A DNA stretch of 37,486 nt from Duncaniella sp. GTDB taxonomy: Bacteria; Bacteroidota; Bacteroidia; Bacteroidales; Muribaculaceae. The stretch is from contig JAMPEV010000001.1 in the NCBI GenBank assembly GCA_023664955.1, positions 1,492,238 to 1,529,723 of the forward strand, read 5' to 3'. The position numbers and the translations under genes are program-made. Positions 27,697-35,690 of this stretch are shown here, one piece after another; positions within the stretch are counted from its first letter, which is position 1, and each line of letters begins with the position of its first letter. The notes under the pieces were generated by a model that saw only the letters and a list, made by a program, of their open reading frames with translations, was not told where the DNA came from and ran no database searches.

Positions 27697-28740
27697 TTAA
27701 AGAGTTACTTCGCCGCAAATATCGGTGGTGAAGCGTGTGCTTACAGCTGATGCGGTCAGACCAAGGCCGAAGAGGTACATTAGTTTAGTGAGGGCAGCTT
27801 CCACCGTGATGTCATGTCCGGATATTACCCCGGCATTGGCAAGTAAGTCGCCTGATACGTATCTGCGGGCATGTACACCGCCATTAACGCATTGAGTAAC
27901 ATTCACTATCACAATGCCACGACGAATTGCCTGGGCAATTTCTTCGATAAACCAGCTTGCGGTTGGAGCGTTGCCTGCGCCGTAGGTTCGCATAACCACA
28001 CCTTTAATTCCGGGTGTGTTGAGCATATGGTGAATCTGGGGTTGTGTTATGCCGGGATGGAGGTCGAGCAGCATCACGCTACGCTCCATGTTGGTGTGCA
28101 AGTTCAGGGGCTTCTTTTCGCAGGGACGCCATAGAGCTTTTTCGGCAAAATGTATGCCAAGTCCTATTTTTGCGAGTTCGGGATAATTATGGCTCTTGAA
28201 TGCATTGAAATTATCTGCGCTTTTCTTTGTGGCACGATTGCCGCGCCATAGATAGTTCTCGAATAATATAGCCACTTCTTGCACCATAGGTTCGCCGCTG
28301 AAAGTTGATGCCGCGGCAATTTGGAGGGCTGTGATAAGATTCTCTTCACCGTCGGTCCTGACTTCGCCTATAGGCAGTTGTGAACCGGTGATAATCACCG
28401 GCTTATGTAGATTGCCGAGCATGAAAGAGAGAGCCGAAGCTGTGTAGGCCATGGTGTCAGTACCATGAAGTACCACAAAACCATCGTAGTCATCATAATT
28501 GTCACAAATGGCGGTGGCAATATCCTTCCACCCATCCGGTCCCATATCGCTGGAATCGATGGGTGTGAATTGAATATTGTCAATATGGTAGTCGAGCATT
28601 TTGATTTTCGGCACATTGTCAATGAGATGGCTGAAGTCAAAAGGCTGCAATGCGTGAGTGACAGGATTTTCAATCATACCGATGGTGCCACCGGTATAAA
28701 TGATGAGTATTCGTGGTTTCTTGGTATTTGACATGGACAC
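27697..28740 (-). CDS. ansA: Type I L-asparaginase
   Basis: A 347-residue enzyme that hydrolyses L-asparagine to aspartate and ammonia. The first active-site motif TGGTIG starts at residue 16 (nucleophile Thr19) and the second, HGTDTM, at residue 92 (Thr94-Asp95). No signal peptide is present, and the sequence begins MSMSNTKKP, so it fits the cytoplasmic type I class. Met3 is an alternative start. It follows metG with a 33-base gap and is probably co-transcribed. C-terminal text (NVTQCVNGGVHARRYVSGD) is typical. Confidence 0.94.
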   Translation of the reverse strand: MSMSNTKKPRILIIYTGGTIGMIENPVTHALQPFDFSHLIDNVPKIKMLDYHIDNIQFTPIDSSDMGPDGWKDIATAICDNYDDYDGFVVLHGTDTMAYTASALSFMLGNLHKPVIITGSQLPIGEVRTDGEENLITALQIAAASTFSGEPMVQEVAILFENYLWRGNRATKKSADNFNAFKSHNYPELAKIGLGIHFAEKALWRPCEKKPLNLHTNMERSVMLLDLHPGITQPQIHHMLNTPGIKGVVMRTYGAGNAPTASWFIEEIAQAIRRGIVIVNVTQCVNGGVHARRYVSGDLLANAGVISGHDITVEAALTKLMYLFGLGLTASAVSTRFTTDICGEVTL

Positions 28741-28773
28741 AATATTATAATACTATATTATGTATGAGGCATA

Positions 28774-30816
28774 TCAGCCGATTTTTGAACCCGGGGTAAC
28801 GGCTCCGATGGGAGAAATAAGCACGATAGAACCGTCGGAACTTTGTGCTGAGAGTATCATTCCCTGAGATTCGATGCCTTTGAGTTTGCGAGGCGGTAGG
28901 TTGGCGATGAAGCAAATTTGCTTGCCCACAAGTTCTTCCGGCTTGTAGAATTTTGCGATACCTGACACAATGGTGCGTTTCTCCATACCATCGTCAATGA
29001 GGAAACGGAGCAATTTGTCGGCCTTTGGAACTTTCTCACATTCGAGGACAGTGCCAACACGGAGGTCGCATTTTGTGAATGTTTCGAAGTCAACATCTGC
29101 GGCCTGGGGTTCCGGTTTCCATGCAGCAAGTTGATTTGCGGCTTTGATGTCTTCAAGGCGTCTGAGTTGTGCTGCCACTGTCGCATCCTCTATTTTCTCA
29201 AAGAGAAGCTCTGGGGAGCTAAGTTTAGTCCCGGCGGATACGATATCCATCTTGCCGAGCATATTCCATCTTATCTCCTTGATGTTTAGGATTTTCATTA
29301 ACTTTTCGCTCATAAACGGAGTGAAAGGTTCGAAGGCTATTGCGAGGTTTCCACATAGCTGAATGGCGATGTTGAGGATTGTCTTAACACGCTCCATATC
29401 GGTCTTGGCGAGTTTCCAGGGCTCTGAATCCTGAAGGTATTTGTTGCCGAGACGTGCGATATCCATTGCCTTCTTGAGGGCTTCACGGAAGTGGAAGGTG
29501 TCGAGGGCAGATGTAAGAGCATCGCGTGCCGCGTCGAGATCTGCGATAAGTAGCTTGTCTATATCCAAAAGTTCTCCGCATGCGGGGACCACACCTTCAA
29601 AATATTTATGAGTCAATACTACGGCGCGGTTGATGAAGTTGCCAAGGATGGCTACAAGTTCGTTGTTGTTACGAGCTTGGAAGTCGGCCCATGTGAAGTC
29701 ATTGTCTTTAGTTTCCGGTGCGTTGGCTGTTAGTACATAACGTAGTACATCCTGCTTTCCGGGGAAGTCCTTTAGATATTCGTGGAGCCATATGGCCCAG
29801 TTGCGTGAAGTTGAAATTTTATCACCTTCGAGGTTGAGGAACTCGTTTGCAGGGACGTTGTCCGGGAGCTGGAAGTTATCACCGTAAGCCATGAGCATTG
29901 CGGGGAAGACGATGCAGTGGAACACGATGTTGTCCTTGCCGATGAAGTTGATGATACGGCTTTCGGGGTCTTTCCAATAGCGTTCCCAAGAGTCGGGGAG
30001 TATTTCTTTTGTGTTAGAGATATATCCGATTGGAGCGTCAAACCAAACGTAAAGTACTTTACCCTCAGCACCTTCTACTGGCACAGGAACCCCCCAAGTC
30101 AGGTCGCGGCTCACAGCGCGAGGCTGGAGGCCGGCGTCGAGCCATGATTTGCATTGACCGTATACGTTGGTTTTCCATTCCTTATGCTCGTCGAGTATCC
30201 AATGACGAAGTTTCCCTTCCCATTTGTCAAGAGGAAGATACCAGTGAGTGGTTTCGCGCATTTTCACCGGTTCTCCGGTGAGAGCCGACTTTGGATTTAT
30301 GAGGTCGGTAACGTTTAGGGAGGAGCCACAAGCCTCACACTGGTCGCCGTATGCATGCTCGTTATGGCAACGCGGGCATGTGCCGGTTACGTAACGGTCA
30401 GCGAGGAACTCCCCGGTTTTCTCATCGTAGGGTTGGAGAGCGGTCTGGACGGTGAATTCACCTTTGTCGTATAGACAGCGGAAGAATTCTGATGCGGTTT
30501 CGTGGTGAAGTTTTGAAGTTGTGCGTGAATAGACATCGAAACTGACACCTAATTCTTCAAGCGAATCCTTAATGATGGTGTGGTAACGGTCCACTACCTC
30601 CTGAGGTGTAATCCCTTCTTTGCGGGCACGCAGGGTTATAGGTACTCCGTGCTCATCGCTGCCTCCCACCATTATCACGTCCTCACCTTTAAGGCGCAGG
30701 TAACGTGCGTAGATGTCGGCTGGAACATATACACCTGCCAAGTGTCCGATGTGAACAGGACCGTTGGCGTAGGGGAGAGCTGTGGTAATAAGTGTGCGCT
30801 TGAATTTCTTCTCCAT
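28774..30816 (-). CDS. metG: Methionyl-tRNA synthetase
   Basis: A 680-residue class Ia synthetase that charges tRNA-Met in the cytoplasm. The HIGH motif is at residues 22-25 (PVHIGH), and the KMSKS loop is present as KISTS at 333-337. A zinc knuckle reads CPRC and CEAC near residues 143-160. From about residue 575 there is an added EMAP-II/Trbp111-type tRNA-binding domain ([19 protein letters not shown]), which mediates dimer formation in other bacteria. Length matches the long form. A -7 box at 30859-30866 gives a leader of about 36 bases. Confidence 0.97.
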   Translation of the reverse strand: MEKKFKRTLITTALPYANGPVHIGHLAGVYVPADIYARYLRLKGEDVIMVGGSDEHGVPITLRARKEGITPQEVVDRYHTIIKDSLEELGVSFDVYSRTTSKLHHETASEFFRCLYDKGEFTVQTALQPYDEKTGEFLADRYVTGTCPRCHNEHAYGDQCEACGSSLNVTDLINPKSALTGEPVKMRETTHWYLPLDKWEGKLRHWILDEHKEWKTNVYGQCKSWLDAGLQPRAVSRDLTWGVPVPVEGAEGKVLYVWFDAPIGYISNTKEILPDSWERYWKDPESRIINFIGKDNIVFHCIVFPAMLMAYGDNFQLPDNVPANEFLNLEGDKISTSRNWAIWLHEYLKDFPGKQDVLRYVLTANAPETKDNDFTWADFQARNNNELVAILGNFINRAVVLTHKYFEGVVPACGELLDIDKLLIADLDAARDALTSALDTFHFREALKKAMDIARLGNKYLQDSEPWKLAKTDMERVKTILNIAIQLCGNLAIAFEPFTPFMSEKLMKILNIKEIRWNMLGKMDIVSAGTKLSSPELLFEKIEDATVAAQLRRLEDIKAANQLAAWKPEPQAADVDFETFTKCDLRVGTVLECEKVPKADKLLRFLIDDGMEKRTIVSGIAKFYKPEELVGKQICFIANLPPRKLKGIESQGMILSAQSSDGSIVLISPIGAVTPGSKIG

Positions 30817-30858
30817 TGATATATCGAAATGTTTTAGCTAATTTTTCTAATTGAAATG

Positions 30859-30866
30859 CAAAGTTA
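30859..30866 (-). promoter_or_regulatory. -7 box of metG
   Basis: The minus strand reads TAACTTTG, matching TAnnTTTG, with start near 30853. No convincing -33 box; no T-box leader is possible in the short untranslated part. Confidence 0.5.
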
Positions 30867-31042
30867 CTGTTTCCGAATGAGAAAAACCATTTTTGGAGGC
30901 GAAAAAATCTATATCCGTACAAATATGGTGAAAAACGGCTCGGAAGATTGGTTGAACATTGGCGTTCACTAAGCATGAATTGAGAATGGGTAGTATGGAG
31001 AAGTAGGGAGTAGGATATGAAAAAATGGGTTGAGGAAGTAGG

Positions 31043-31582
31043 TTAGTATCCAGGTTCCGGTTCGGCTGCCATTGGTGGATCTCCGTCGGGGAGGGTGTAT
31101 GGAGTGCGAGAAGGAGTAAGGGAGGGGGTGGTCGGGGAAGATGTTGACGGTTTGGATTGTTGGCGTTGGAGATAACAGGAGTTTATGAGACGCTCGATTT
31201 CGGCTAATGTGCGCTGTCGGTTTTGTGGCGCTAATTGACATTCCCACACTGTGATAACGTTCCAACCCATCAGCCGTAGCTTTTCTATTGACTCAGCATC
31301 GCGCTGTCGGTTTCGGGCAATCTTTTTTTGCCAGAAATCGAGATTCGTTTTAGGTAGACGGAAGTGCGAATCGTGTCCATGCCAGAAACATCCGTGTATG
31401 AAAATCACCACCCCGTATTTACGCATCACAATGTCTGGTGTGCCTGGAAGACGTCGCATATTTTTGCGATATCGGTACCCGCGGGAATAGAGGTGGTGTC
31501 TCACAATTAACTCAGGCTTGGTGTCCTTGCTATGGATTTTTGACATGCACTTCGAGCGTCTATCTTTGTCCCATATATCCAT
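31043..31582 (-). CDS. vsr: Very short patch repair (Vsr) endonuclease, orphan
   Basis: A 179-residue mismatch endonuclease of the Vsr family, which nicks beside T:G mismatches formed by 5-methylcytosine deamination. The catalytic Asp50 (PGTPD), His63 and His68 (FIHGCFWHGH) match E. coli Asp51, His64 and His69. The N-terminus MDIWDKDRRSKCMSKIHSKD is typical. The last 40 residues or so are a tail rich in Pro, Ser and Thr, absent from E. coli Vsr. No cytosine methylase gene is adjacent. The clear promoter (31611-31642) gives a leader of about 24 bases. It is flanked by metG and the hydrolase, both on the same strand. Confidence 0.94.
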   Translation of the reverse strand: MDIWDKDRRSKCMSKIHSKDTKPELIVRHHLYSRGYRYRKNMRRLPGTPDIVMRKYGVVIFIHGCFWHGHDSHFRLPKTNLDFWQKKIARNRQRDAESIEKLRLMGWNVITVWECQLAPQNRQRTLAEIERLINSCYLQRQQSKPSTSSPTTPSLTPSRTPYTLPDGDPPMAAEPEPGY

Positions 31583-31610
31583 TTTTAGAGATATGAATCA
31601 TTACTTATAA

Positions 31611-31642
31611 CAAAAGTAGTCATTTTTTGCTTCTTGCACAAG
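31611..31642 (-). promoter_or_regulatory. Promoter of vsr with palindrome over the -33 box
   Basis: The minus strand reads CTTG (31642-31639), 20 bases, then TACTTTTG (31618-31611): a full -7 and a 3-of-4 -33. The -33 box lies in the palindrome TTCTTG-CA-CAAGAA (31631-31644), a possible operator. Confidence 0.6.
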
Positions 31643-31732
31643 AAATCATGCGATTCTCCTCAAGAGAAAGTGTTGATTACATCCCATAAGCCTAAGCAAT
31701 CTCCTCCTATTTTAACAATTTCAATGTCCCCA

Positions 31733-32824
31733 CTACTTGTTGAGATACTCCTTGTAGAATGCTGCAATCTCATCCATGGGAATTATATCGAGTTGGTCGT
31801 AGAGGTCACAGTGTGATGCCCCTTTTACGGTCAGCATCTGTTTATTGTCACCTTTGAGTTTGGCGAAAGTGTCTTTGCCGAAGTAATATGAGTGAGCTTT
31901 ATCGCCGTGAACGATTAGCACGGCATTCTCCAGTTCATCGGCATATTCAAAGAACTTGAAGTTCACGAATGACAGATTGGAGGTGACGTTCCAGCCATCG
32001 TTGGAGTTGCCGGAGCGGACGTGATAGCCGCGCGGAGTCTTGTAGTAGGCATAGTAGTCTTTTACAAATTGTGGAGCATCCTTAGGCAGAGGGTCAACCA
32101 CGCCTCCTCCTCTTTTATATGAGCCGGTCTTGTAGTCAATTGTACGTTGAGCTGCCATCGCAGCACGTTTGGCATTGCGTTGATCCGCCGTGTTCTCGGC
32201 ATCAAAGTAGCCGTTGGCGTTGACGCGTGTCATGTCATACATTGTGGAGGCCACGGTAGCCTTGATTCTCGGGTCATTGATAGCCGCCTGTATTGCGATA
32301 CCACCCCATCCACATATTCCGAGAATGCCCACCTTTTCAGTGTCAACATCCTCGCGGCTCATCAGATAATCCACAGCGGCTGAAAAATCCTCGACATTGA
32401 TGTCGGGAGATGCCACACGGCGCGGCATACCGCCGCTCTCACCCGTGAAAGAAGGGTCGAAGGCAATGGTCAGAAAACCGCGTTCTGCGAGTTGCTGGGC
32501 ATAAAGTCCAGATGACTGCTCTTTGACCGCTCCGAAAGGACCGCTTACGGCTATCGCCATAAGTTTCTTAACTGAGCCGCTCGCATTCTTCGGTTTATAC
32601 ATATCTGCTGCAAGGGTTATGCCGTACCGGTTTACGAATTTAACTTTTGAATGGTCAACCTTGTCGCTCTGCGGGAACACTTTGTCCCATTCCTGTTTCA
32701 GCTCCAAATTCTCAATCCGAGCTAATGACGTGTTTGTGTTTGGGTTATTTTCCATATTTTGTGCAGTTGCAGTCAGCGCGCTTAATGACAGCGCTGCTGA
32801 AAATATTATTGTTTTTGTTTTCAT
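31733..32824 (-). CDS. Secreted alpha/beta hydrolase with a Cys nucleophile
   Basis: A 363-residue exported alpha/beta hydrolase of the dienelactone hydrolase/DUF1100-like type. The start is at 32824 (MKTKTIIFSAALSLSALTATA), a signal peptide; a 29-residue upstream extension is not plausible. The nucleophile elbow reads GICGWGG with Cys171, where most members have Ser. Asp308 (VHGDKAH) and His338 (GASHCDL) complete a likely triad. Substrate unknown; Cys nucleophiles occur in dienelactone hydrolases. It is divergent from the AraC-type regulator and probably controlled by it, because inverted repeats lie between them. Confidence 0.9.
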   Translation of the reverse strand: MKTKTIIFSAALSLSALTATAQNMENNPNTNTSLARIENLELKQEWDKVFPQSDKVDHSKVKFVNRYGITLAADMYKPKNASGSVKKLMAIAVSGPFGAVKEQSSGLYAQQLAERGFLTIAFDPSFTGESGGMPRRVASPDINVEDFSAAVDYLMSREDVDTEKVGILGICGWGGIAIQAAINDPRIKATVASTMYDMTRVNANGYFDAENTADQRNAKRAAMAAQRTIDYKTGSYKRGGGVVDPLPKDAPQFVKDYYAYYKTPRGYHVRSGNSNDGWNVTSNLSFVNFKFFEYADELENAVLIVHGDKAHSYYFGKDTFAKLKGDNKQMLTVKGASHCDLYDQLDIIPMDEIAAFYKEYLNK

Positions 32825-32845
32825 CGTGTTGTTTTTTATCCAATG

Positions 32846-32933
32846 CAAAATTACAATTGTTCTATATGGCTGACGTACCATAATTATTGGAATGTCTACC
32901 AATTTCAACAAACGAATAAAAATTGTAATTTTG
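32846..32933. promoter_or_regulatory. 13-bp inverted repeat with divergent -7 boxes
   Basis: CAAAATTACAATT (32846-32858) is the exact reverse complement of AATTGTAATTTTG (32921-32933). The outer 8 bases of each arm are a -7 box: TAATTTTG on the minus strand (hydrolase; leader about 16 bases) and TAATTTTG on the plus strand (32926-32933). For the latter a TTTC lies at 32903-32906, 19 bases upstream. The arms are 62 bases apart. Confidence 0.6.
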
Positions 32934-32973
32934 ACTTCGTTTTAATTACCTATATCAGTCAATGCTGAAATAA

Positions 32974-33034
32974 ATTTGGCATTGCGCTCATTTAATCGTA
33001 ACTTTGTATGATTAAAGTCAAAGCAATGCCAAAT
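32974..33034. repeat. 12-bp inverted repeat bracketing the AraC promoter
   Basis: ATTTGGCATTGC (32974-32985) and its exact reverse complement GCAATGCCAAAT (33023-33034) flank the promoter, 37 bases apart. The left arm covers the -33 TTTG; the right arm covers the probable start codon (33026-33028). An autoregulatory operator is the simplest reading. Confidence 0.7.
32975..33006 (+). promoter_or_regulatory. Proximal promoter of the AraC gene
   Basis: TTTG (32975-32978), 20 bases, TAACTTTG (32999-33006), a full consensus match. Transcription would start near 33012, which removes the ATG at 33008 from the message and supports the ATG at 33026. Confidence 0.75.
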
Positions 33035-33925
33035 ATTCTTAAAGTAAATTCACCGGGAGACTTTATTTCATACGTTGGTGGCGAGACCCGCCATCAGCTT
33101 GTCGGTGTCGTTGACTTCACCTCGCTATCTCCAATTCCGTCAAGTCTCAATGATTATGGTGTATACGGCTTGTTCATGCACAGTAAGGTGCGCGATGACC
33201 TAACTTATGGGCGTGGTGCTTTCGGAGGCGAATCAGGCAGTTTGATATGTGTGGCACCGGGACAGATTGGCGGCAGAGAAGATGCCGGGGATTTGATTGA
33301 CATTGACGGATGGGCTATTCTGTTTCATCCCGACTTGCTGATTGGAACGCATCTTGAAAAAGAGATAAAGCAATTCTCGTTCTTTGATTATAGTGAGAAT
33401 GAAGCTGTGTTTCTTAACGAATTTGAAAAAGAAATCCTAATATCATTGATGATAAACATAAGGGATGAAATCAATCGTCCACGTGATTCGGAGCAGGATG
33501 CAATAATAATAGACTACATATCAGTCATGCTCCATGTATGCAACCGGGCATATACTCGCCAGTTTCATCAGATACGCCACACGAGCGATGACATATTGGT
33601 GCGCCTGAGTGTGTTACTCAATGAATATTACGAGTCCGGGCAGCAACTGAAAACAGGTGTGCCGGGAGTGCGGTATTTCGCAGACAAACTCTCTATGTCA
33701 CCCAATTATTTCAGCGATTTGCTAAAGAAAACCACCGGTGGAAATGCCGGTAATTTTATCCGCAATCAAATAATCCGAATAGCCAAGAACAGTCTTGTGT
33801 CATCGGGAAATGTCTCACAGACAGCCTACGACATGGGATTTGAATATCCTCAGCATTTCAGCCGGATGTTCAAGAAGCATACCGGACAGACTCCCTCTCA
33901 GTATCTTGCCGGTCTCAATCTTTGA
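33026..33925 (+). CDS. AraC-family transcriptional regulator
   Basis: A 299-residue regulator with an N-terminal ligand or oligomer domain (about residues 1-190) and a C-terminal AraC DNA-binding domain with two helix-turn-helix units. The first HTH is in GVRYFADKLSMSPNYFSDLL, the second in VSQTAYDMGFEYPQHFSRMF, followed by the closing KKHTGQTPSQYL signature. The start is set at 33026 (MPNILKVNSPGDF) because promoter -7 ends at 33006; the upstream ATG at 33008 would add six residues. It likely controls the divergent hydrolase and the two downstream genes, and itself. No ligand can be assigned. Confidence 0.92.
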   Translation: MPNILKVNSPGDFISYVGGETRHQLVGVVDFTSLSPIPSSLNDYGVYGLFMHSKVRDDLTYGRGAFGGESGSLICVAPGQIGGREDAGDLIDIDGWAILFHPDLLIGTHLEKEIKQFSFFDYSENEAVFLNEFEKEILISLMINIRDEINRPRDSEQDAIIIDYISVMLHVCNRAYTRQFHQIRHTSDDILVRLSVLLNEYYESGQQLKTGVPGVRYFADKLSMSPNYFSDLLKKTTGGNAGNFIRNQIIRIAKNSLVSSGNVSQTAYDMGFEYPQHFSRMFKKHTGQTPSQYLAGLNL

Positions 33926-34006
33926 ATATGGTTGTCATTTCCAAATTATTGGTACGTCCGACAATTTTATTGGCAGTAATTTCGCATCAAGAAAAAGACC
34001 AAAGAA

Positions 34007-34573
34007 ATGACAATAGAGAAATTTCAACAAATGATAGCCGAGGGTAAACCTCTCGAAGACGACGAGATAATTCAGTTCATGCGTCACCAAAGCGATGAAT
34101 CTCGCAAGATACAGTTTGACCTCAACTGCAGTTTCCATACACCGGAGGAAATTCGTGAACTGTTTGGCAAGATAACGGGCGATGATATTGATGAATCGTT
34201 CCGAATGTTTCCTCCTTTCTATACCGACTTCGGACGCAACATTCATGTCGGCAAGAATGTGTTCATCAATTCCTGTTGCCACTTTCAGGATCAGGGGGGC
34301 ATATACATAGGTGATGGCTGTCTGATAGGTCATTGCGTCGTGATGGCTACTCTCAACCATGACCAAGACCCCGCCAAGCGTCAGAACCTGCACCACAAGC
34401 CTATCCGCATCGGCAACGGTGTATGGATTGGAGCAAATGTAGTGATTACAGCCGGAGTCACCATCGGTGACAATGCCATTATTGCCGCCGGTGCGGTGGT
34501 GACGAAAGATGTCCCGGCCAATATGATAGCCGGAGGTGTCCCTGCAAAAATTATAAAATCCATATACGATTAG
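34007..34573 (+). CDS. Sugar O-acetyltransferase, left-handed beta-helix (maltose/galactoside type)
   Basis: A 188-residue hexapeptide-repeat acetyltransferase of the MAT/GAT (LacA) group, which moves an acetyl group from acetyl-CoA to a sugar or related hydroxyl. It has the N-terminal helical cap (residues 1-60), catalytic His118 in ATLNHD, and the repeats [19 protein letters not shown] and [19 protein letters not shown]. Length is normal. It starts 81 bases after the AraC gene and stops two bases before the AUA codon of the CMD/cupin reading frame, so the next gene is probably coupled. The physiological acceptor is unknown. Confidence 0.93.
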   Translation: MTIEKFQQMIAEGKPLEDDEIIQFMRHQSDESRKIQFDLNCSFHTPEEIRELFGKITGDDIDESFRMFPPFYTDFGRNIHVGKNVFINSCCHFQDQGGIYIGDGCLIGHCVVMATLNHDQDPAKRQNLHHKPIRIGNGVWIGANVVITAGVTIGDNAIIAAGAVVTKDVPANMIAGGVPAKIIKSIYD

Positions 34574-34599
34574 CCATAAAGACGATAATTACAGTAGTA

Positions 34600-35424
34600 T
34601 TGGCAATTATAATCACATCAACCATGGCACAAGCACAAGATAATCCAACGAAGTTGACAACTACGGAGGTTAATCCGAATCAGACAGCCGGACGCGCACA
34701 ACTCGGTGAGATCGCTCCCAAATTTGCAGAACTGAACGATGATGTGCTTTTCGGTGAGGTATGGAGCCGAACCGACAAACTTTCTCTCCGTGACCGCAGC
34801 ATCATTACTGTCACCGCCCTTGTAAGCAGTGGCATAATCGACTCATCGCTCACCTATCATCTTCAGGAAGCTAAGAAAAATGGAGTGACACGCACTGAGA
34901 TAGCGGAAATCCTTACCCAAGTGGCCTTCTATGCCGGTTGGCCGAAGGCATGGGGCGCATTCCGTCAGGCTACCGAGGTATGGAAGGACTCTACCGATGC
35001 CACTGACGCAAAAGAGAAATTCGAGCAGGAGATGATTTTCCCCATTGGCGAACCCAACACGGCCTACGCCAAATATTTTATCGGCAACAGTTATCTCGCC
35101 CCGGTATCGTCTGAGCAAGTGAAGCTAGCCAACGTCACCTTTGAGCCGGGATGCCGCAACAACTGGCACATACACCATGCCACCAAAGGCGGCGGACAGA
35201 TGCTTATCGGAGTTGCCGGTCGCGGATGGTATCAGGAAGAAGGGAAACCTGCCGTTGAGATTCTCCCCGGCACCGTAATCCACATACCCGCCAACGTCAA
35301 GCACTGGCACGGAGCGCAGAAAGACCGTTGGTTTGCTCACCTCGCCTTTGAACTCGACGGCGAAAACACTTCCAACGAATGGCTTGAACCCGTCTCCAAC
35401 GAAGAATACCTCAAACTGAAATAG
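34600..35424 (+). CDS. Carboxymuconolactone decarboxylase/cupin fusion
   Basis: A two-domain protein, 274 residues from the TTG at 34600. The first part is a CMD (AhpD-like) domain containing YHLQEAKKNGVTRTEIAEIL, without the CxxC of AhpD, so a lactone or other non-peroxidase role is likely. The second is a cupin with metal ligands in NNWHIHHATKGGG and VKHWHGA. The true start is uncertain. The frame stays open to an ATA at 34576, from which it reads as a perfect signal peptide (IKTIITVVLAIIITSTMAQA), while the TTG start lacks the basic n-region and the ATG at 34624 would make it cytoplasmic. It is the last gene of the AraC cluster. Confidence 0.88.
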   Translation: MAIIITSTMAQAQDNPTKLTTTEVNPNQTAGRAQLGEIAPKFAELNDDVLFGEVWSRTDKLSLRDRSIITVTALVSSGIIDSSLTYHLQEAKKNGVTRTEIAEILTQVAFYAGWPKAWGAFRQATEVWKDSTDATDAKEKFEQEMIFPIGEPNTAYAKYFIGNSYLAPVSSEQVKLANVTFEPGCRNNWHIHHATKGGGQMLIGVAGRGWYQEEGKPAVEILPGTVIHIPANVKHWHGAQKDRWFAHLAFELDGENTSNEWLEPVSNEEYLKLK

Positions 35425-35462
35425 AAAAAATCTGCTGTCTCTCAATTCAAGAGGCGGCATAT

Positions 35463-35678
35463 TTAGTGAGTTTGCGTACTTACAGAAGTCGCCGAGAGTT
35501 CTTTACCGTAGGAGGGGGTAAGTTTTATATCAGTCACTTCGTAACTGCCAGTGGGAGCATCGTCAGTAAAAACGATTGTCACTTTGTTGTCGTAGTTGTT
35601 AAAACTTTGACATTGAGGCTTGGCATATGCCATGACAGCGCAAACCATGCTTAAGAAGATGATCAAAATATGTTTCAT
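35463..35678 (-). CDS. Small secreted protein of unknown function, possibly a remnant
   Basis: A 71-residue protein with a clear signal peptide (MKHILIIFLSMVCAVMAYA-K) and a mature part of about 52 residues with beta-type text (NKVTIVFTDDAPTGSYEVTDI). The end (SATSVSTQTH) reads like an abrupt stop. I recognise no family. It begins 12 bases after the TonB-receptor stop, so it is probably in its operon. It may be a short accessory protein or the intact front of a longer one lost by mutation. Confidence 0.6.
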   Translation of the reverse strand: MKHILIIFLSMVCAVMAYAKPQCQSFNNYDNKVTIVFTDDAPTGSYEVTDIKLTPSYGKELSATSVSTQTH

Positions 35679-35690
35679 ATCGAATAGGAG

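Noticed and set aside
32825-32911. N-terminal extension of the hydrolase by 29 residues
   Set aside because: It would bury the signal peptide; the -7 box at 32846-32853 lies inside the extension.
33935-34396. Minus-strand frame of 153 residues opposite the acetyltransferase
   Set aside because: Fully inside a recognised gene and its 5' gap, no family pattern and low likelihood of transcription.
35439-35453. Possible terminator CTCT...AGAG between convergent genes
   Set aside because: Only four base pairs; too weak to report, despite the TTTTTT at 35425-35430 on the minus strand.
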